Below, in pieces: positions 38,263 through 48,011 of a DNA stretch of 64,000 nucleotides. This DNA comes from Burkholderia humptydooensis (GTDB lineage: Bacteria; Pseudomonadota; Gammaproteobacteria; Burkholderiales; Burkholderiaceae). The notes below the pieces were generated by a model, which saw nothing but the letters and a program-made list of their open reading frames with translations, made no database searches and was not told where the DNA came from. The position numbers and the translations under genes are program-made. The DNA is taken from contig NZ_CP013380.1 of the NCBI RefSeq assembly GCF_001513745.1, forward strand, positions 3,286,001 to 3,350,000, read 5' to 3'. The first letter of the stretch is position 1. Every line of letters starts with the position of its first letter.

Positions 38263-39666
38263 ATGGGTGACGGCAGCACGCGGCGCAAACCTGCGCCGCC
38301 ACGAGAAGACGACGCGCGAAGCGATCAATTCGACCTGTTCGGGGCGCAGCCGCTGTCGCAGCCGCCTTCACCCGCGTCGTCGTCCGGATCGGGCGGCAAG
38401 CGCAAGCGCGCGGCGCGCGGCCGGCCAGGCGACGCGTCGCGGGATGTCGCGGCGTCGGGTGACGCGTCGCCGTCGGACGACATGGCGGGAACGCCGCCGA
38501 CCGCGGCGAAGCGCGCGCCGGGTGCGAACGGCGGCGCGAACGACAAAAGCGGAGGCGATGCCGACGCGCCCGCCGCCCCGCCCGACTCCGCCGCGACACC
38601 CACGCTCCCCGGTTTCGACGCGCCGCCGCCCGCCGCCGCGCCCAGGAAGCGCGCGCGCCGGCGCGGCGTCGCGCCCGCCGCGATCACGGACGACATCGCC
38701 GCCGCCGCGCGCGCGCTGCCGCCGCACGTGCGGCTCGGCACGTCGTCGTGGTATTTCCCCGGCTGGAAGGGCATCGTCTACGGCGACGACTACGCGCAAT
38801 CGAAGCTGTCGCGCGAAGGCCTCGAAGCGTACGCCGCGCATCCGCTGCTCAAGAGCGTGAGCCTCGACCGCTCGTTCTACGCGCCGCTCACCGTCGCCGA
38901 TTATCTGCGCTACGCGCAGCAGGTGCCGGACGACTTCCGCTTCGTCGTCAAGGCGCCGGCGCTCGTCACCGATGCGGTGCTGCGCGGCGCGCGCGGCGAG
39001 CCGACCGGCCCGAACCCGGCGTTCCTGAACGCGCGGCTCGCCGCCGACGAATTCGTGCGCCCGTGCCTCGAAGGGCTCGGCAACAAGGCGGGCGCGCTCG
39101 TCTTCCAGTTCCCGCCGATGCCCGATACGCTGCTCGCCGATCCGGCCGCGCTCGTCGACCGCCTGAGCGCGTTCCTCTGCGCGCTGCCGCCGCTGCCGCC
39201 GCCGGATGGCTCAGATGGCATAGGCGGCCCGGACGGCCCGCGCTACGCGGTCGAGATCCGCGACGCGAGCCTTCTCACGCCGCGCTTCATCCGCGCGCTC
39301 GCGGCGGCGGGGGTGCGCTACTGCGTCGGGCTGCACGCGAAGATGCCGGACCCGCTGCGTCAGGCGGCGGCGCTCGCGCTCCTCGACGGCGAGCCGTCGG
39401 GCCCGCTGATCGTCCGCTGGAGCCTGCACAGCGGCTTCAAGTACGAACAGGCGAAGGCGAAGTACGAGCCGTTCGACCGGCTCGTCGACGAGGACCCGCA
39501 TACCCGCACGGCGCTCGCGGAGCTCGCGGCGCGCTACGTGCTCGCCGGCCAGCCGGTGCTCATCACGGTGAACAACAAGGCGGAAGGATCGGCGCCGCTG
39601 TCGTGCATCGCGCTCGCGAAGGAAATCGCGGCCGCGTGCGCGCGCTGGCGCGGCGAGGCGGCGTAA
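38263..39666 (+). CDS. DUF72 protein with a long disordered N-terminus and a QFDLF motif
   Basis: 467 residues. Residues about 150-465 are the DUF72 TIM-barrel-like domain (RLGTSSWYFPGWKGIVY, VSLDRSFYAPLTVADY, FVVKAP, then RWSLHSGFKYEQAK). The first about 150 residues are low-complexity Ala/Pro/Lys/Arg and look disordered. Near the N-terminus is DQFDLFG (21-27); QFDLF fits the QL[SD]LF-type sliding-clamp binding motif. Biochemical function of the family is unknown. Starts 26 bp after cfa and possibly co-transcribed. Confidence 0.82.
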   Translation: MGDGSTRRKPAPPREDDARSDQFDLFGAQPLSQPPSPASSSGSGGKRKRAARGRPGDASRDVAASGDASPSDDMAGTPPTAAKRAPGANGGANDKSGGDADAPAAPPDSAATPTLPGFDAPPPAAAPRKRARRRGVAPAAITDDIAAAARALPPHVRLGTSSWYFPGWKGIVYGDDYAQSKLSREGLEAYAAHPLLKSVSLDRSFYAPLTVADYLRYAQQVPDDFRFVVKAPALVTDAVLRGARGEPTGPNPAFLNARLAADEFVRPCLEGLGNKAGALVFQFPPMPDTLLADPAALVDRLSAFLCALPPLPPPDGSDGIGGPDGPRYAVEIRDASLLTPRFIRALAAAGVRYCVGLHAKMPDPLRQAAALALLDGEPSGPLIVRWSLHSGFKYEQAKAKYEPFDRLVDEDPHTRTALAELAARYVLAGQPVLITVNNKAEGSAPLSCIALAKEIAAACARWRGEAA

Positions 39667-39784
39667 AGCGCGGGGGGCGCACCGCGCGCCGGCGGGCGAT
39701 CCGCACCCCGTCAACGCTCGCCCCGCGCGGTCGGTCATGCGACACGCGACGCATCCGGCGTCGCCCCATCGCGTCATGCGCCCG

Positions 39785-40342
39785 TCACGCGCCGCGCGAC
39801 TTCAGCCGATGCGCGAACTTCTGCCGAAACTTCGCGAGCTTCGGCCCGATCACGACCGCGCAGTAGCCCTGCCCCGGATTGCGCGCGTAATAGTTCCGGT
39901 GATATTCCTCCGCGGGCCAGTAGTTGCCGTTCAGCGGCTCGACCTGTGTGACGATCGGCTCGTCGTACAGCTTGTCGCGCTCGAGCGTGCCGATCACGTC
40001 GAGCGCCGTGTCGCGCTGCGCGTCCGAGTGCGTGAAGATCACCGACCGGTATTGCGTGCCGACGTCGTTGCCCTGCCGGTTCAGTTGCGTCGGATCGTGC
40101 GTCGCGAAAAAGATCTCGAGGATCTCGCGATAGCCGATCCGGTCCGGATCGAACGTCACGTTGACGACTTCCGCGTGGCCCGTGTCGCCGCCGCACACGT
40201 CACGGTAGCCGGGATCGCGCGTATGGCCGCCCGCGTAGCCCGATTCGACGGCCGTCACGCCGTCGACGTCGAGAAACACCGCCTCCTGGCACCAGAAGCA
40301 CCCGCCGCCCAGCGTCGCGACTTCGTTCGTTGCTTGACTCAT
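39785..40342 (-). CDS. msrA: Peptide methionine sulfoxide reductase MsrA
   Basis: 185 residues. It reduces methionine-S-sulfoxide in proteins. The active motif is GGCFWC (C15 catalytic). YAGG, GHAEVV and PLNGNYWPAEEYHRNYY follow. The start MSQATNEVATLGGG has AAGGAAA upstream; the frame is open further 5' without family similarity. Convergent with the DUF72 gene. Confidence 0.95.
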   Translation of the reverse strand: MSQATNEVATLGGGCFWCQEAVFLDVDGVTAVESGYAGGHTRDPGYRDVCGGDTGHAEVVNVTFDPDRIGYREILEIFFATHDPTQLNRQGNDVGTQYRSVIFTHSDAQRDTALDVIGTLERDKLYDEPIVTQVEPLNGNYWPAEEYHRNYYARNPGQGYCAVVIGPKLAKFRQKFAHRLKSRGA

Positions 40343-40620
40343 ATCGGTTTCCTTTCGTTCGTTACGTTCGTCCCCCGCGCCACGCCCGCGCCCGCCCCGG
40401 CCGCCGCACGCGACGCGCGCCGCGTTCCGCGAAAAATGTGGCGCCGGCCAGTCGCCGGGTGCGGCGGCCCGTCGCAGCCGTGCACGATTGCCGCTAAAAT
40501 CGTCGCTAACCAGACGAATTTTCCGATGACCGTCCTGCTCACTTCCCGCCATTTCACCCGCGGCGCCGCCGCCCGTTCCGCTCGCCGCCGCGCGCGCCCG
40601 TCGCCCGAGGCCGTCACGCG

Positions 40621-41136
40621 ATGAAACATGGACAGGCCAGCCCGCCGAATTTCGATGCCGCCGCGTTCCGCCAAGCGCTCGGCCAGTTCGCGACCGGCGT
40701 GACGGTGATCACGACGCGCGCGCCGTCCGGCCAGTTGATCGGCATCACCGCGAGCTCGTTCAACTCGGTGTCGCTCGATCCGCCGCTCGTGCTGTGGAGC
40801 CTCGCGCACAAATCGGCGTCGATGCCGGTGTTCCGCACGAACAGCCATTATGTCGTCAACGTGCTGTCCGCGTCGCAGCATGATCTGTGCATGCGCTTCG
40901 CGACGCTGAAGGGCAACCGCTTCGAAGGCGTGTCGCATGCGCAGGGCGACTCCGGCATGCCCGTGCTCGACGGCGCGCTCGCGTGGTTCGAATGCCACAA
41001 CCGCAGCCGCTACGACGAGGGCGACCACGTGATCTTCGTCGGCGAGGTCGAGCGCTGCGGCGTGCACCCCAACGCCGCCGCGCTCGCGCCGCTCGTGTTC
41101 CAGAGCGGCGGCTTCCACGGCCTCACACGGCTTTGA
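40621..41136 (+). CDS. Flavin reductase-like FMN-binding protein
   Basis: 171 residues of the flavin_reduct family, the small NAD(P)H:FMN oxidoreductase partners of two-component monooxygenases. FRQALGQFATGVTVITTR is the N-terminal signature. ASSFNSVSLDPPLVLWSLA is the flavin site, and GDHVIFVGEVER and the HGL ending follow. No monooxygenase gene is next to it. Its 3' end overlaps kynR, which is convergent, by 14 bp. Confidence 0.88.
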   Translation: MKHGQASPPNFDAAAFRQALGQFATGVTVITTRAPSGQLIGITASSFNSVSLDPPLVLWSLAHKSASMPVFRTNSHYVVNVLSASQHDLCMRFATLKGNRFEGVSHAQGDSGMPVLDGALAWFECHNRSRYDEGDHVIFVGEVERCGVHPNAAALAPLVFQSGGFHGLTRL

Positions 41137-41626
41137 TCGCGGGGCCCGTGCGCGCGAGCGCGACGGGCGGCCCCGCTTCGTCCTTCAGCGTCTGCAGCAC
41201 GATGTTCGAGCGGATGTCGAGCACGCCGGGCGTCTTGTATAGCTGATTCAGCACGAAATCGGAGTAGTGCTTCAGGTTGTGCGCGAGCACGCGCAGCAGA
41301 TAGTGCGTCTCGCCCGTCACGACGAACGCGCCGACCACCTCCGGCCATTCGCGCACCGCTTGCGCGAAACGCTCGTGCCACTGCGTCTGGTCGTTGCGCA
41401 TCGACACCTGCACGAACGCCTCCAGCTCGAACCCGAGCTTCTCGCGGCTCAGGCACGCGCGATAGCGTTCGATCACCCCCTGCTCTTCGAGGAGCCGCAT
41501 CCGCCGCAGGCACGCGGACGGCGACAGCGAAATGCGCTCGGCCAGATCGAGGTTGCTGATCCGGCCTTCTTCCTGAAGGACCGCGAGAATACGGCAATCG
41601 GTTGCATCCAGCGTAATCGCATGCAT
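41123..41626 (-). CDS. kynR: Lrp/AsnC-family regulator, probable KynR
   Basis: 167 residues. An N-terminal helix-turn-helix ([41 protein letters not shown]) is followed by the RAM ligand-binding domain. It diverges from kynB. In Pseudomonas aeruginosa a KynR of this family activates the kyn genes in response to kynurenine, and the same job is inferred here from position. A repeated TATTTCG lies in the shared control region. Confidence 0.88.
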   Translation of the reverse strand: MHAITLDATDCRILAVLQEEGRISNLDLAERISLSPSACLRRMRLLEEQGVIERYRACLSREKLGFELEAFVQVSMRNDQTQWHERFAQAVREWPEVVGAFVVTGETHYLLRVLAHNLKHYSDFVLNQLYKTPGVLDIRSNIVLQTLKDEAGPPVALARTGPAIKAV

Positions 41627-41647
41627 TTTTGGTCTCCGTTTTAGAGC

Positions 41648-41694
41648 TATTTCGAATTATCTGCCATATTGGTGGATTGTCCATGCTTATTTCG
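41648..41694. promoter_or_regulatory. Repeated TATTTCG in the kynR-kynB control region
   Basis: TATTTCG occurs at 41648-41654 and again at 41688-41694, exactly 40 bp apart (about four helical turns), in the only AT-rich part of the divergent region. Spaced sites on one DNA face suit Lrp-type octamers. Assignment to KynR is a guess. Confidence 0.35.
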
Positions 41695-41754
41695 CAAGCA
41701 CCTGCTTCGCGGCTTTGCCTATCATGCGAATCATCCGAGGTTCTTCGACAACGC

Positions 41755-42396
41755 ATGGACACGATCTGGGACATCTCCCCGTCAATCTCCGCCGCAACGC
41801 CCGTCTGGCCGGGCGACACGCCCGTCGGCATCGAGCAGGTGTGGCGCATCGAGGCGGGCTCGCCCGTCAACGTCGCGCGCATCACGCTGTCGCCGCACAC
41901 GGGCGCGCACGCGGATGCGCCGCTGCACTATGACGCCGACGGCGCGCCGATCGGCGCGGTGCCGCTCGACGCGTATCTCGGCCGCTGCCGCGTGATCCAT
42001 TGCATCGGCGCGCGCCCCGTCGTCGCGCCCGACGACGTGCGCGCGGCGCTCGCCGGCGCGCCGCCGCGCGTGCTGCTGCGCACGTACGGCCAGGCGCCGC
42101 AGCGCGCGTGGGACAGCGCGTTCTGCGCGGTCGCGCCGCAGACGATCGATCTGCTCGCCGCGCACGGCGTGCGCCTCGTCGGCATCGACACGCCGTCGCT
42201 CGACCCGCAGGAATCGAAGACGATGGACGCGCACCGGCGCATCCGCGCGCACCGGATGGCGATTCTCGAAGGCCTCGTGCTCGACGAAATCGCCGCCGGC
42301 GACTACGAGCTGATCGCGCCGCCGCTGAAGTTCGCGACGCTCGACGCGAGCCCCGTGCGCGCGGTGCTGCGCGCGCTGCCCGACGCGCCGCGCTGA
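41755..42396 (+). CDS. kynB: Kynurenine formamidase
   Basis: 213 residues, the usual length. It hydrolyses N-formylkynurenine to kynurenine. The zinc motif [12 protein letters not shown] is complete. [16 protein letters not shown] begins the protein, and [12 protein letters not shown] and a C-terminal [16 protein letters not shown] are present. First gene of the kynB-kynU-kynA run. Confidence 0.95.
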   Translation: MDTIWDISPSISAATPVWPGDTPVGIEQVWRIEAGSPVNVARITLSPHTGAHADAPLHYDADGAPIGAVPLDAYLGRCRVIHCIGARPVVAPDDVRAALAGAPPRVLLRTYGQAPQRAWDSAFCAVAPQTIDLLAAHGVRLVGIDTPSLDPQESKTMDAHRRIRAHRMAILEGLVLDEIAAGDYELIAPPLKFATLDASPVRAVLRALPDAPR

Positions 42397-42438
42397 AAAA
42401 CGGACGCGCTGCCCCCTTCCCCAACCAGGTTCGACATC

Positions 42439-43689
42439 ATGAAAACACGTGAAGAAGCGCTCGCGCTCGACCGCGACGACCCGCTCGCGTCGTTGCGCGA
42501 CCAGTTCGCGCTGCCCGCCGGCGTGATCTATCTCGACGGCAATTCGCTCGGCGCGCAGCCGCGCGCGGCGGCCGCCCGCGCGCAACGGGTGATCGGCGCC
42601 GAATGGGGCGAAGGCCTCATCCGAAGCTGGAACGCGGCCGGCTGGTTCGCGCTGCCGCGCCGGCTCGGCGACAGGCTCGCGCCGATCATCGGCGCGGCGC
42701 AAGGCGAAGTCGCGATCACCGACACGATCTCGATCAACCTGTTCAAGCTGCTGTCCGCGATGCTGCGGCACCAGGCGCGGCACGCGCCGAAGCGCCGCGT
42801 GATCGTGTCGGAGCGCTCGAATTTCCCGACCGACCTGTACATCGCGCAGGGGCTCATCGCGCAGCTCGACCGCGATTACGAGCTGCGCCTCATCGACGAC
42901 CCGGCCGACCTGCCCGACGCGCTCGACGACGAAACCGCCGTCGCGATGATCACGCACGTGAACTACCGGACGGGCTACATGCACGACATGCCATCCGTCA
43001 CGCAGACGGTCCGCCAGGCGGGCGCGCTGATGCTGTGGGATCTCGCGCACTCGGCGGGCGCCGTGCCCGTCGATCTGAACGGCGCGCTCGCGGATGGCGC
43101 GGTCGGCTGCACGTACAAGTATCTGAACGGCGGCCCCGGCTCGCCCGCGTTCGTCTGGGTGCCCAGGCGCCATCAGCGCGCGTTCGAGCAGCCGCTGTCC
43201 GGCTGGTGGGGCCATCGCGCGCCGTTCGCGATGCAGCCCGCGTTCGAGCCCGACGCGGGCATCGCGCGCTTTCTGTGCGGCACGCAGCCGATCGTGTCGA
43301 TGTCGATGATCGAGTGCGGGCTCGACGTGTTCGCGCAGACCGACATGCACGCGATCCGCCGCAAGTCGCTCGCGCTGACCGACGCGTTCATCGCGCTCGC
43401 CGAATCGCGCTGCGCGGGCCAGCCGCTCAAGCTCGTCACGCCGCGCGCGCATCATCAGCGCGGCTCGCAGGCGAGCTTCGAGCATCCGCACGGCTACGAA
43501 GTGATGCAGGCGCTGATCGCGCGCGGCGTGATCGGCGACTACCGCGAGCCGCACATCCTGCGCTTCGGCTTCACGCCCCTCTACACGCGCTTCGTCGACG
43601 TGTGGGACGCGGTCGAGACGCTGCGCGACATCCTCGAAACCGAAGCGTGGCGCGCCCCCGAATTCGCGACGCGCGCCGCGGTGACCTGA
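42439..43689 (+). CDS. kynU: Kynureninase
   Basis: 416 residues. It is a PLP enzyme that splits kynurenine into anthranilate and alanine. The PLP lysine is K227 in [16 protein letters not shown]201 in WDLAHSAGA binds the pyridine nitrogen. YLDGNSLG is the N-terminal signature. 42 bp after kynB. Anthranilate from this step feeds tryptophan, folate-like or alkylquinolone pathways in Burkholderia. Confidence 0.96.
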   Translation: MKTREEALALDRDDPLASLRDQFALPAGVIYLDGNSLGAQPRAAAARAQRVIGAEWGEGLIRSWNAAGWFALPRRLGDRLAPIIGAAQGEVAITDTISINLFKLLSAMLRHQARHAPKRRVIVSERSNFPTDLYIAQGLIAQLDRDYELRLIDDPADLPDALDDETAVAMITHVNYRTGYMHDMPSVTQTVRQAGALMLWDLAHSAGAVPVDLNGALADGAVGCTYKYLNGGPGSPAFVWVPRRHQRAFEQPLSGWWGHRAPFAMQPAFEPDAGIARFLCGTQPIVSMSMIECGLDVFAQTDMHAIRRKSLALTDAFIALAESRCAGQPLKLVTPRAHHQRGSQASFEHPHGYEVMQALIARGVIGDYREPHILRFGFTPLYTRFVDVWDAVETLRDILETEAWRAPEFATRAAVT

Positions 43690-43775
43690 GCCCGCGCGAG
43701 CGCCACGCGATCCGTGCGGCAGTCGGCCGGTCGGCCGCCCGCCCGCATCCTCACATCCGTTCCATGGAGACAATC

Positions 43776-44711
43776 GTGAATTCAGGCCACATGCAGCCGC
43801 CCGGCGACGACAACGCCCCCCGCTGCCCGTTCGCCGGCGCGCACGCGCCCGACGCGCCGCACGTGCCCATCGCCGAGGGCGACGACGCGCCGGCCGGCTG
43901 GCATCGCGCGCAGCTCGACTTCTCGCAGTCGATGAGCTATGGCGACTACCTGTCGCTCGATCCGATCCTCGATGCGCAGCATCCGCTCTCGCCCGATCAC
44001 AACGAGATGCTGTTCATCATCCAGCATCAGACGAGCGAGCTGTGGATGAAGCTCGCGCTCTACGAGCTGCGCGCGGCGCTCGCGTCGATCCGCAACGACG
44101 CGCTGCCGCCCGCGTTCAAGATGCTCGCGCGCGTGTCGCGCGTGCTCGAGCAGCTCGTGCAGGCGTGGAGCGTGCTCGCGACGATGACGCCGTCCGAGTA
44201 CTCGGCGATGCGGCCGTATCTCGGCGCGTCGTCGGGCTTCCAGTCGTATCAGTATCGCGAGCTCGAGTTCATCCTCGGCAACAAGAACGCGCAGATGCTG
44301 CATCCGCACGCGCACCGGCCGGCGATCCACGCGCATCTCGCGGCGTCGCTGCAATCGCCGTCGCTGTACGACGAAGTGATTCACCTGCTCGCGCGCCGCG
44401 GCTTTCCGATCGCGCCCGAGCGGCTCGACGCGGACTGGACGCAGCCGACGCGCCACGATCCGACCGTCGAGGCCGCGTGGCTCGCCGTGTACCGCGAGCC
44501 GAACGCGCACTGGGAGCTGTACGAAATGGCCGAAGAGCTCGTCGACCTCGAAGACGCGTTCCGCCAATGGCGCTTCCGCCACGTGACGACGGTCGAGCGG
44601 ATCATCGGCCTCAAGCAGGGCACGGGCGGCACGAGCGGCGCGCCGTATCTGCGCAAGATGCTCGACGTCGTGCTGTTCCCCGAACTCTGGCACGTGCGCA
44701 CGACGCTGTAG
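43776..44711 (+). CDS. kynA: Tryptophan 2,3-dioxygenase
   Basis: 311 residues from the GTG, which has GGAG six bases upstream. Starts at ATG 43764 (315 aa) or ATG 43791 (306 aa, MQPPGDD) are also possible. This heme dioxygenase opens the indole ring of tryptophan to N-formylkynurenine. [29 protein letters not shown] and the C-terminal [22 protein letters not shown], with the heme-ligand His, are present. Last gene of the kyn run. A GC hairpin without a T-run (44713-44732) lies after it. Confidence 0.95.
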   Translation: MNSGHMQPPGDDNAPRCPFAGAHAPDAPHVPIAEGDDAPAGWHRAQLDFSQSMSYGDYLSLDPILDAQHPLSPDHNEMLFIIQHQTSELWMKLALYELRAALASIRNDALPPAFKMLARVSRVLEQLVQAWSVLATMTPSEYSAMRPYLGASSGFQSYQYRELEFILGNKNAQMLHPHAHRPAIHAHLAASLQSPSLYDEVIHLLARRGFPIAPERLDADWTQPTRHDPTVEAAWLAVYREPNAHWELYEMAEELVDLEDAFRQWRFRHVTTVERIIGLKQGTGGTSGAPYLRKMLDVVLFPELWHVRTTL

Positions 44712-44736
44712 CGCCGCGCGCACGCGCGGCGACGCG

Positions 44737-46131
44737 TCAGGGCGCGGTGCGCGCGAGCTCGTCGCCCGCCGGCAGCCCGCTGCGGCGCAGCCGCGGAATG
44801 TGCCGGCGCAGCGCGAGCAACGCGACGAGCACGGCCGTCATCGCGGCGGCGAGCATCGCCAGGTACGCGTTCGCGCCGCCCGCCGAGATCACGTAAGCGC
44901 CCGCGAACGCGCTCAGGATCGCGCCGACGCGGCCGAACGCGACAGCGCCGGCGGTGCCCGTCGCGCGCACGGGCGTCGGATAGATGAACGTGCAGAGCGC
45001 GTACATCGTCGATTGCACCGCGTTCACGAAGAAGCCGTGCGCGGCGAGGCCGGCGATCAGCCAGCCGGTGTGGCCGCCGGCATCGACGCCGAGCAGCCAC
45101 GCGGCGCTCGCCGCGCCGCCCGCGCAGCAGAACGCGAGCGGCCAGCGCGAGCCGAAACGCCCGATCGCGAGCGCGCAGCCGAGCGCGCCCAGGACGCCGC
45201 CGAGGTTGTATGCGGTGAGCCCGGAACCCGCGACCGACACGCTCAGGCCTTGCGACGTCAGCATCGTCGGCAGCCAACTGAACGCGCTGTAGACGGCGAG
45301 CAGGCACATGCAGAACGCGCACCACAACGCGATCGTGTCGCGCGCGTAGACCGCCGAGAACAGCGTGCGCACGCCGCGCCGCTGCCCTTCGTGCGCGCGC
45401 GCCTCGGCGAGATCGGTGAAGGCGGTGCCGTCGGCGACGGGCCGGCCCATGCGCGCGAGCAGCGCGCCGAGCTCGCGCCAGCGCGCGGGATCGCGTGCGA
45501 GATAGCGCGGCGATTCGGGCAGCGCGCGCACGAGCAGCAGGCCGAGCGCGAGCGGCAGCGCGCCGCCGAGCCAGAACAGGCCGCGCCAGCCATACGCGGG
45601 CAGCACCTCGTGCGCGAACAGGCCCGCGAGCATTCCGCCCGCCGGCACGCAGACGATCGTCGCCGTCACCATCATCGTGCGGCGGCGCGCGGGCGTGTAC
45701 TCGGCCGTCATCGTCGTCGCGGTAGGCAGCGCGCCGCCGATCCCGAGGCCCGCGACGAAGCGCAGCGCGGCGATGGTCGCGACGTTCGGCGCGAAGCCGA
45801 TCGCGCAGGTGGCCGCGCCGAACACGAATACGCTGCCGATGACCGCCCAGCGCCGGCCGAAGCGGTCCGCGAACAGGCCCGCGCACGTGCTGCCGACGCC
45901 CATCCCGAACAAGCCCGCCGCGACGGCGGGCGCGAACGCGTCGCGCGCGATCCCCCACTCCTTGATCAGCACCGGAATCGCGAAGCCGATCAACTGGCTG
46001 TCGAAGCCGTCGAGCATGATCGCGAACGCGGCGAGCAGCACCGCGACGCGCTGCATCACGGTGAACGGGCCGTGGTCGAGCGTCGCGCCGATGTCGACCG
46101 CAAGCGGCGCACCGCCGTGGCGGGCGCTCAT
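44737..46131 (-). CDS. MFS aromatic-acid:H+ symporter (BenK/PcaK/MhpT type)
   Basis: 464 residues with 12 membrane helices. The AAHS-family signature LDGFDSQLIGF is in helix 1, and FADRFGRRWAV and a PESPRYL segment after helix 6 are present. Family members import benzoate, hydroxybenzoates and similar acids. GAGGC lies just before the ATG. It lies about 80 bp downstream of IS copy 2 and in the same direction as the mdlC-mdlD genes beyond the IS, so it was probably their transporter before the insertion. Its native promoter or read-through may be lost. Confidence 0.88.
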   Translation of the reverse strand: MSARHGGAPLAVDIGATLDHGPFTVMQRVAVLLAAFAIMLDGFDSQLIGFAIPVLIKEWGIARDAFAPAVAAGLFGMGVGSTCAGLFADRFGRRWAVIGSVFVFGAATCAIGFAPNVATIAALRFVAGLGIGGALPTATTMTAEYTPARRRTMMVTATIVCVPAGGMLAGLFAHEVLPAYGWRGLFWLGGALPLALGLLLVRALPESPRYLARDPARWRELGALLARMGRPVADGTAFTDLAEARAHEGQRRGVRTLFSAVYARDTIALWCAFCMCLLAVYSAFSWLPTMLTSQGLSVSVAGSGLTAYNLGGVLGALGCALAIGRFGSRWPLAFCCAGGAASAAWLLGVDAGGHTGWLIAGLAAHGFFVNAVQSTMYALCTFIYPTPVRATGTAGAVAFGRVGAILSAFAGAYVISAGGANAYLAMLAAAMTAVLVALLALRRHIPRLRRSGLPAGDELARTAP

Positions 46132-46213
46132 GCGAGCCTCCGGCGCGCGGCGCTCGAACCGGCGATGCGGCGGCGCGCCGCGGCGAAACACGGGGTCGGG
46201 GTGTGCTTCATGT

Positions 46214-46495
46214 CGTCTATATGAACGCGTCCCGTTTGCAACAGTTCTCGTGTGTTCCGACAGACAGGATGGGCTGCAGCTCTATATTCGGCCTTGATGC
46301 AGTCGATATTGCCGCTGCGGGCCCCTATGAAATCCGCTGGCCCGCGCCTCACTCTCCTAACGAGCTCAAAGCTCTTGGTGACATTCAGGCTTGGCGGGCC
46401 CAGGTCCTACCTGGCTCGTCATCACACTCGATTGCTGCGCAACCTTTCGACGTTCACCCTGTGTAAATGTTGATCTTCTACCTCGCAGGAACCGA
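46214..46495 (-). ncRNA. Candidate guide (bridge/seek) RNA region of IS copy 2
   Basis: This is the counterpart of 8598-8884. On the minus strand GGCCCGC (46400-46394) pairs with GCGGGCC (46345-46339), a 7-bp stem. It replaces GACTCGC/GCGAGTC of copy 1 with two compensated base pairs. The inner hairpin is GAGCT/AGCTC (46374-46362). Loop segment ATGTC (46384-46380) is complementary to GACAT at the right junction (46214-46210). AGGAGAGTGA (46358-46349) matches the left flank AGGAGAATGA (47644-47635) at 9 of 10. Confidence 0.55.
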
Positions 46496-47515
46496 TTAGA
46501 CTGGTTTCACGCTGATGTAGTCCTTTCGATACGCTCGCTCATGAGCGAGTACCGCCCAGATCGTTCGCGCCGTCTTGTTGGCCAGTGCGACGATCACGAC
46601 ATTCGTCGGCCGTCGCTTCTTGATCTGCTCAACCCACGGCCCAGGCTCCTTCGCGTGCGTCAGTACGCTTCGTGCGCCGTGAATCAGCAACGTCCGCAGA
46701 TACGTGTCGCCTCTCTTGCTGATTCCATGCAGATTCACCTTGCCGCCAGAACCTGTCTGCTTGGGCACCAAACCCGCCCACGCCGCAAATTCCCGCCCCG
46801 ATCTGAACGCTTTCGGATCGCCCATCATGGCCACTGCAGCGGTCGCCGTCAGCAACCCCACGCCAGGAATCTCGCTGATCGCCTGCACCGCCCGGTCTTC
46901 CTTCTTCCATTCGCGCATCCGACGCTCGATCTCGGCAACCTGCTCGTCCAGTCTCGCCAACCCGCTCCACTGCTCGCGCAGCGTTTCGATCAGTGCCGCT
47001 GGCAGACGCTCCGCGATCCGGCTAAGCGCCGCCGGTATCTCCTTGTCCAGTGCCGCCCGGCCCTTGCTCATCACTTCGCCGTATTCCGTCAGCAATCCAC
47101 GCAGCCCGTTGATCTGCATCGTGCGGAACTTCACCAACTGCTCGCGCATCCGATGCAGCGCCAACATCGCCTGCTGCATTTCCGTCTTCACCGCTATCGG
47201 CTTGCCCGGCTGCTGCACTGCCAGCCATATCGCTCTCGCGTCTGCCGCATCGTTCTTGTTACGGATGTTGAACGCCTTCACGAACTCCGCCGGCATCAGC
47301 CTGACCTCATGACCCATCTGCTTTAGCGCTCGGGCCCAGTGGTGCGCACCGCCACACGCCTCCATCCCAATTACGCACCGATCACGATTCACGAAGTGCT
47401 CCAGGAACTTCGCTCGCTTGATCGCCTTGTTCACAATCTCGCCGCTTGCCTGATCAACGTAATGCACCTGGAATACGTTCTTGGCGATATCGACGCCCAC
47501 TGCCATACTGTTCAT
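46496..47515 (-). CDS. IS110-family DEDD transposase, copy 2
   Basis: 339 residues, same length and layout as copy 1: VGVDIAKNVFQVHYV at the start, KNDAADARAI in the middle, IPGVGLLTATAAVA and TGSGGK in the C-terminal domain. Start chosen at the ATG preceded by CGGAGG. No frameshift or stop, so it may be active. Confidence 0.92.
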   Translation of the reverse strand: MNSMAVGVDIAKNVFQVHYVDQASGEIVNKAIKRAKFLEHFVNRDRCVIGMEACGGAHHWARALKQMGHEVRLMPAEFVKAFNIRNKNDAADARAIWLAVQQPGKPIAVKTEMQQAMLALHRMREQLVKFRTMQINGLRGLLTEYGEVMSKGRAALDKEIPAALSRIAERLPAALIETLREQWSGLARLDEQVAEIERRMREWKKEDRAVQAISEIPGVGLLTATAAVAMMGDPKAFRSGREFAAWAGLVPKQTGSGGKVNLHGISKRGDTYLRTLLIHGARSVLTHAKEPGPWVEQIKKRRPTNVVIVALANKTARTIWAVLAHERAYRKDYISVKPV

Positions 47516-47640
47516 CGTGGATCCTCCGGTTGCCGGGAAATGCGTGCATTTTCCACCTGGGCACATCGATGCCGTTGGCCCGTGAGGATCCACCCCTCTC
47601 TTGCTCTCACGTGCGCGGATGGGACGCGTTCATTTCATTC

Positions 47641-48011
47641 TCCTGAATGTCCTCTGGATCGGCGCGTCGCGCTGACCCGCCCCGCCCGGCCTTCTTCGAA
47701 ACCGTTTGCGATGTCGCGGGCATGCCCTGCGGCGCAAGGGCTTCATCCGCCTCGCACGAGCCGCGCGCGGCGCGGGTCGGCAAGCATCCGCGCGAGCGCG
47801 CATTGATCTAGCGCAAGCTTATGAATTTACGCATGGTAAAACCAATTTCGATTAGTTGAATTGTTGGAAACCCCTACGGCGACTGGCATGCGGCCGTCGG
47901 CCGTCGAGCCGCCGCGTCGTCACGTTGCCGCAACGCCTTCACAGTGCCCCCGAAGCCGCGCGAACGACGTCGCGTGACCTCCTGCGCGCCCGCTTCGCCG
48001 CCCTGCCGCCG
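47641..48011. other. Gene-free stretch between IS copy 2 and the reductase remnant
   Basis: No credible gene. An AT-rich island at about 47800-47870, unlike its surroundings, contains only a short 12-codon frame. The region probably carries scars of the deletions that reduced the neighbouring reductase gene. Confidence 0.45.

Larger units (their letters stand above)
46210..47640 (-). mobile_element. IS110-family (IS1111-type) insertion sequence, copy 2
   Basis: About 1.43 kb, read on the minus strand. Perfect subterminal 13-bp inverted repeats are ATGAACGCGTCCC at 46221-46233 (right end) and GGGACGCGTTCAT at 47621-47633 (left end). It is organised like copy 1 and about 90% identical in protein, so these are two old members of one family and not a recent duplication. 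It sits between a ketopantoate-reductase remnant and the aromatic-acid transporter. Confidence 0.88.

Noticed and set aside
44713..44732. GC-rich hairpin CGCCGCGC-N4-GCGCGGCG after kynA as a terminator
   Set aside because: The stem is strong, but no T-run follows on either strand, and such GC dyads are common by chance here.
46203..46466. Short open frames reading out of the IS 3' ends (also 8758-9010)
   Set aside because: They lie inside the noncoding end whose sequence conservation is better explained by RNA structure. The frames are not conserved between the two copies.
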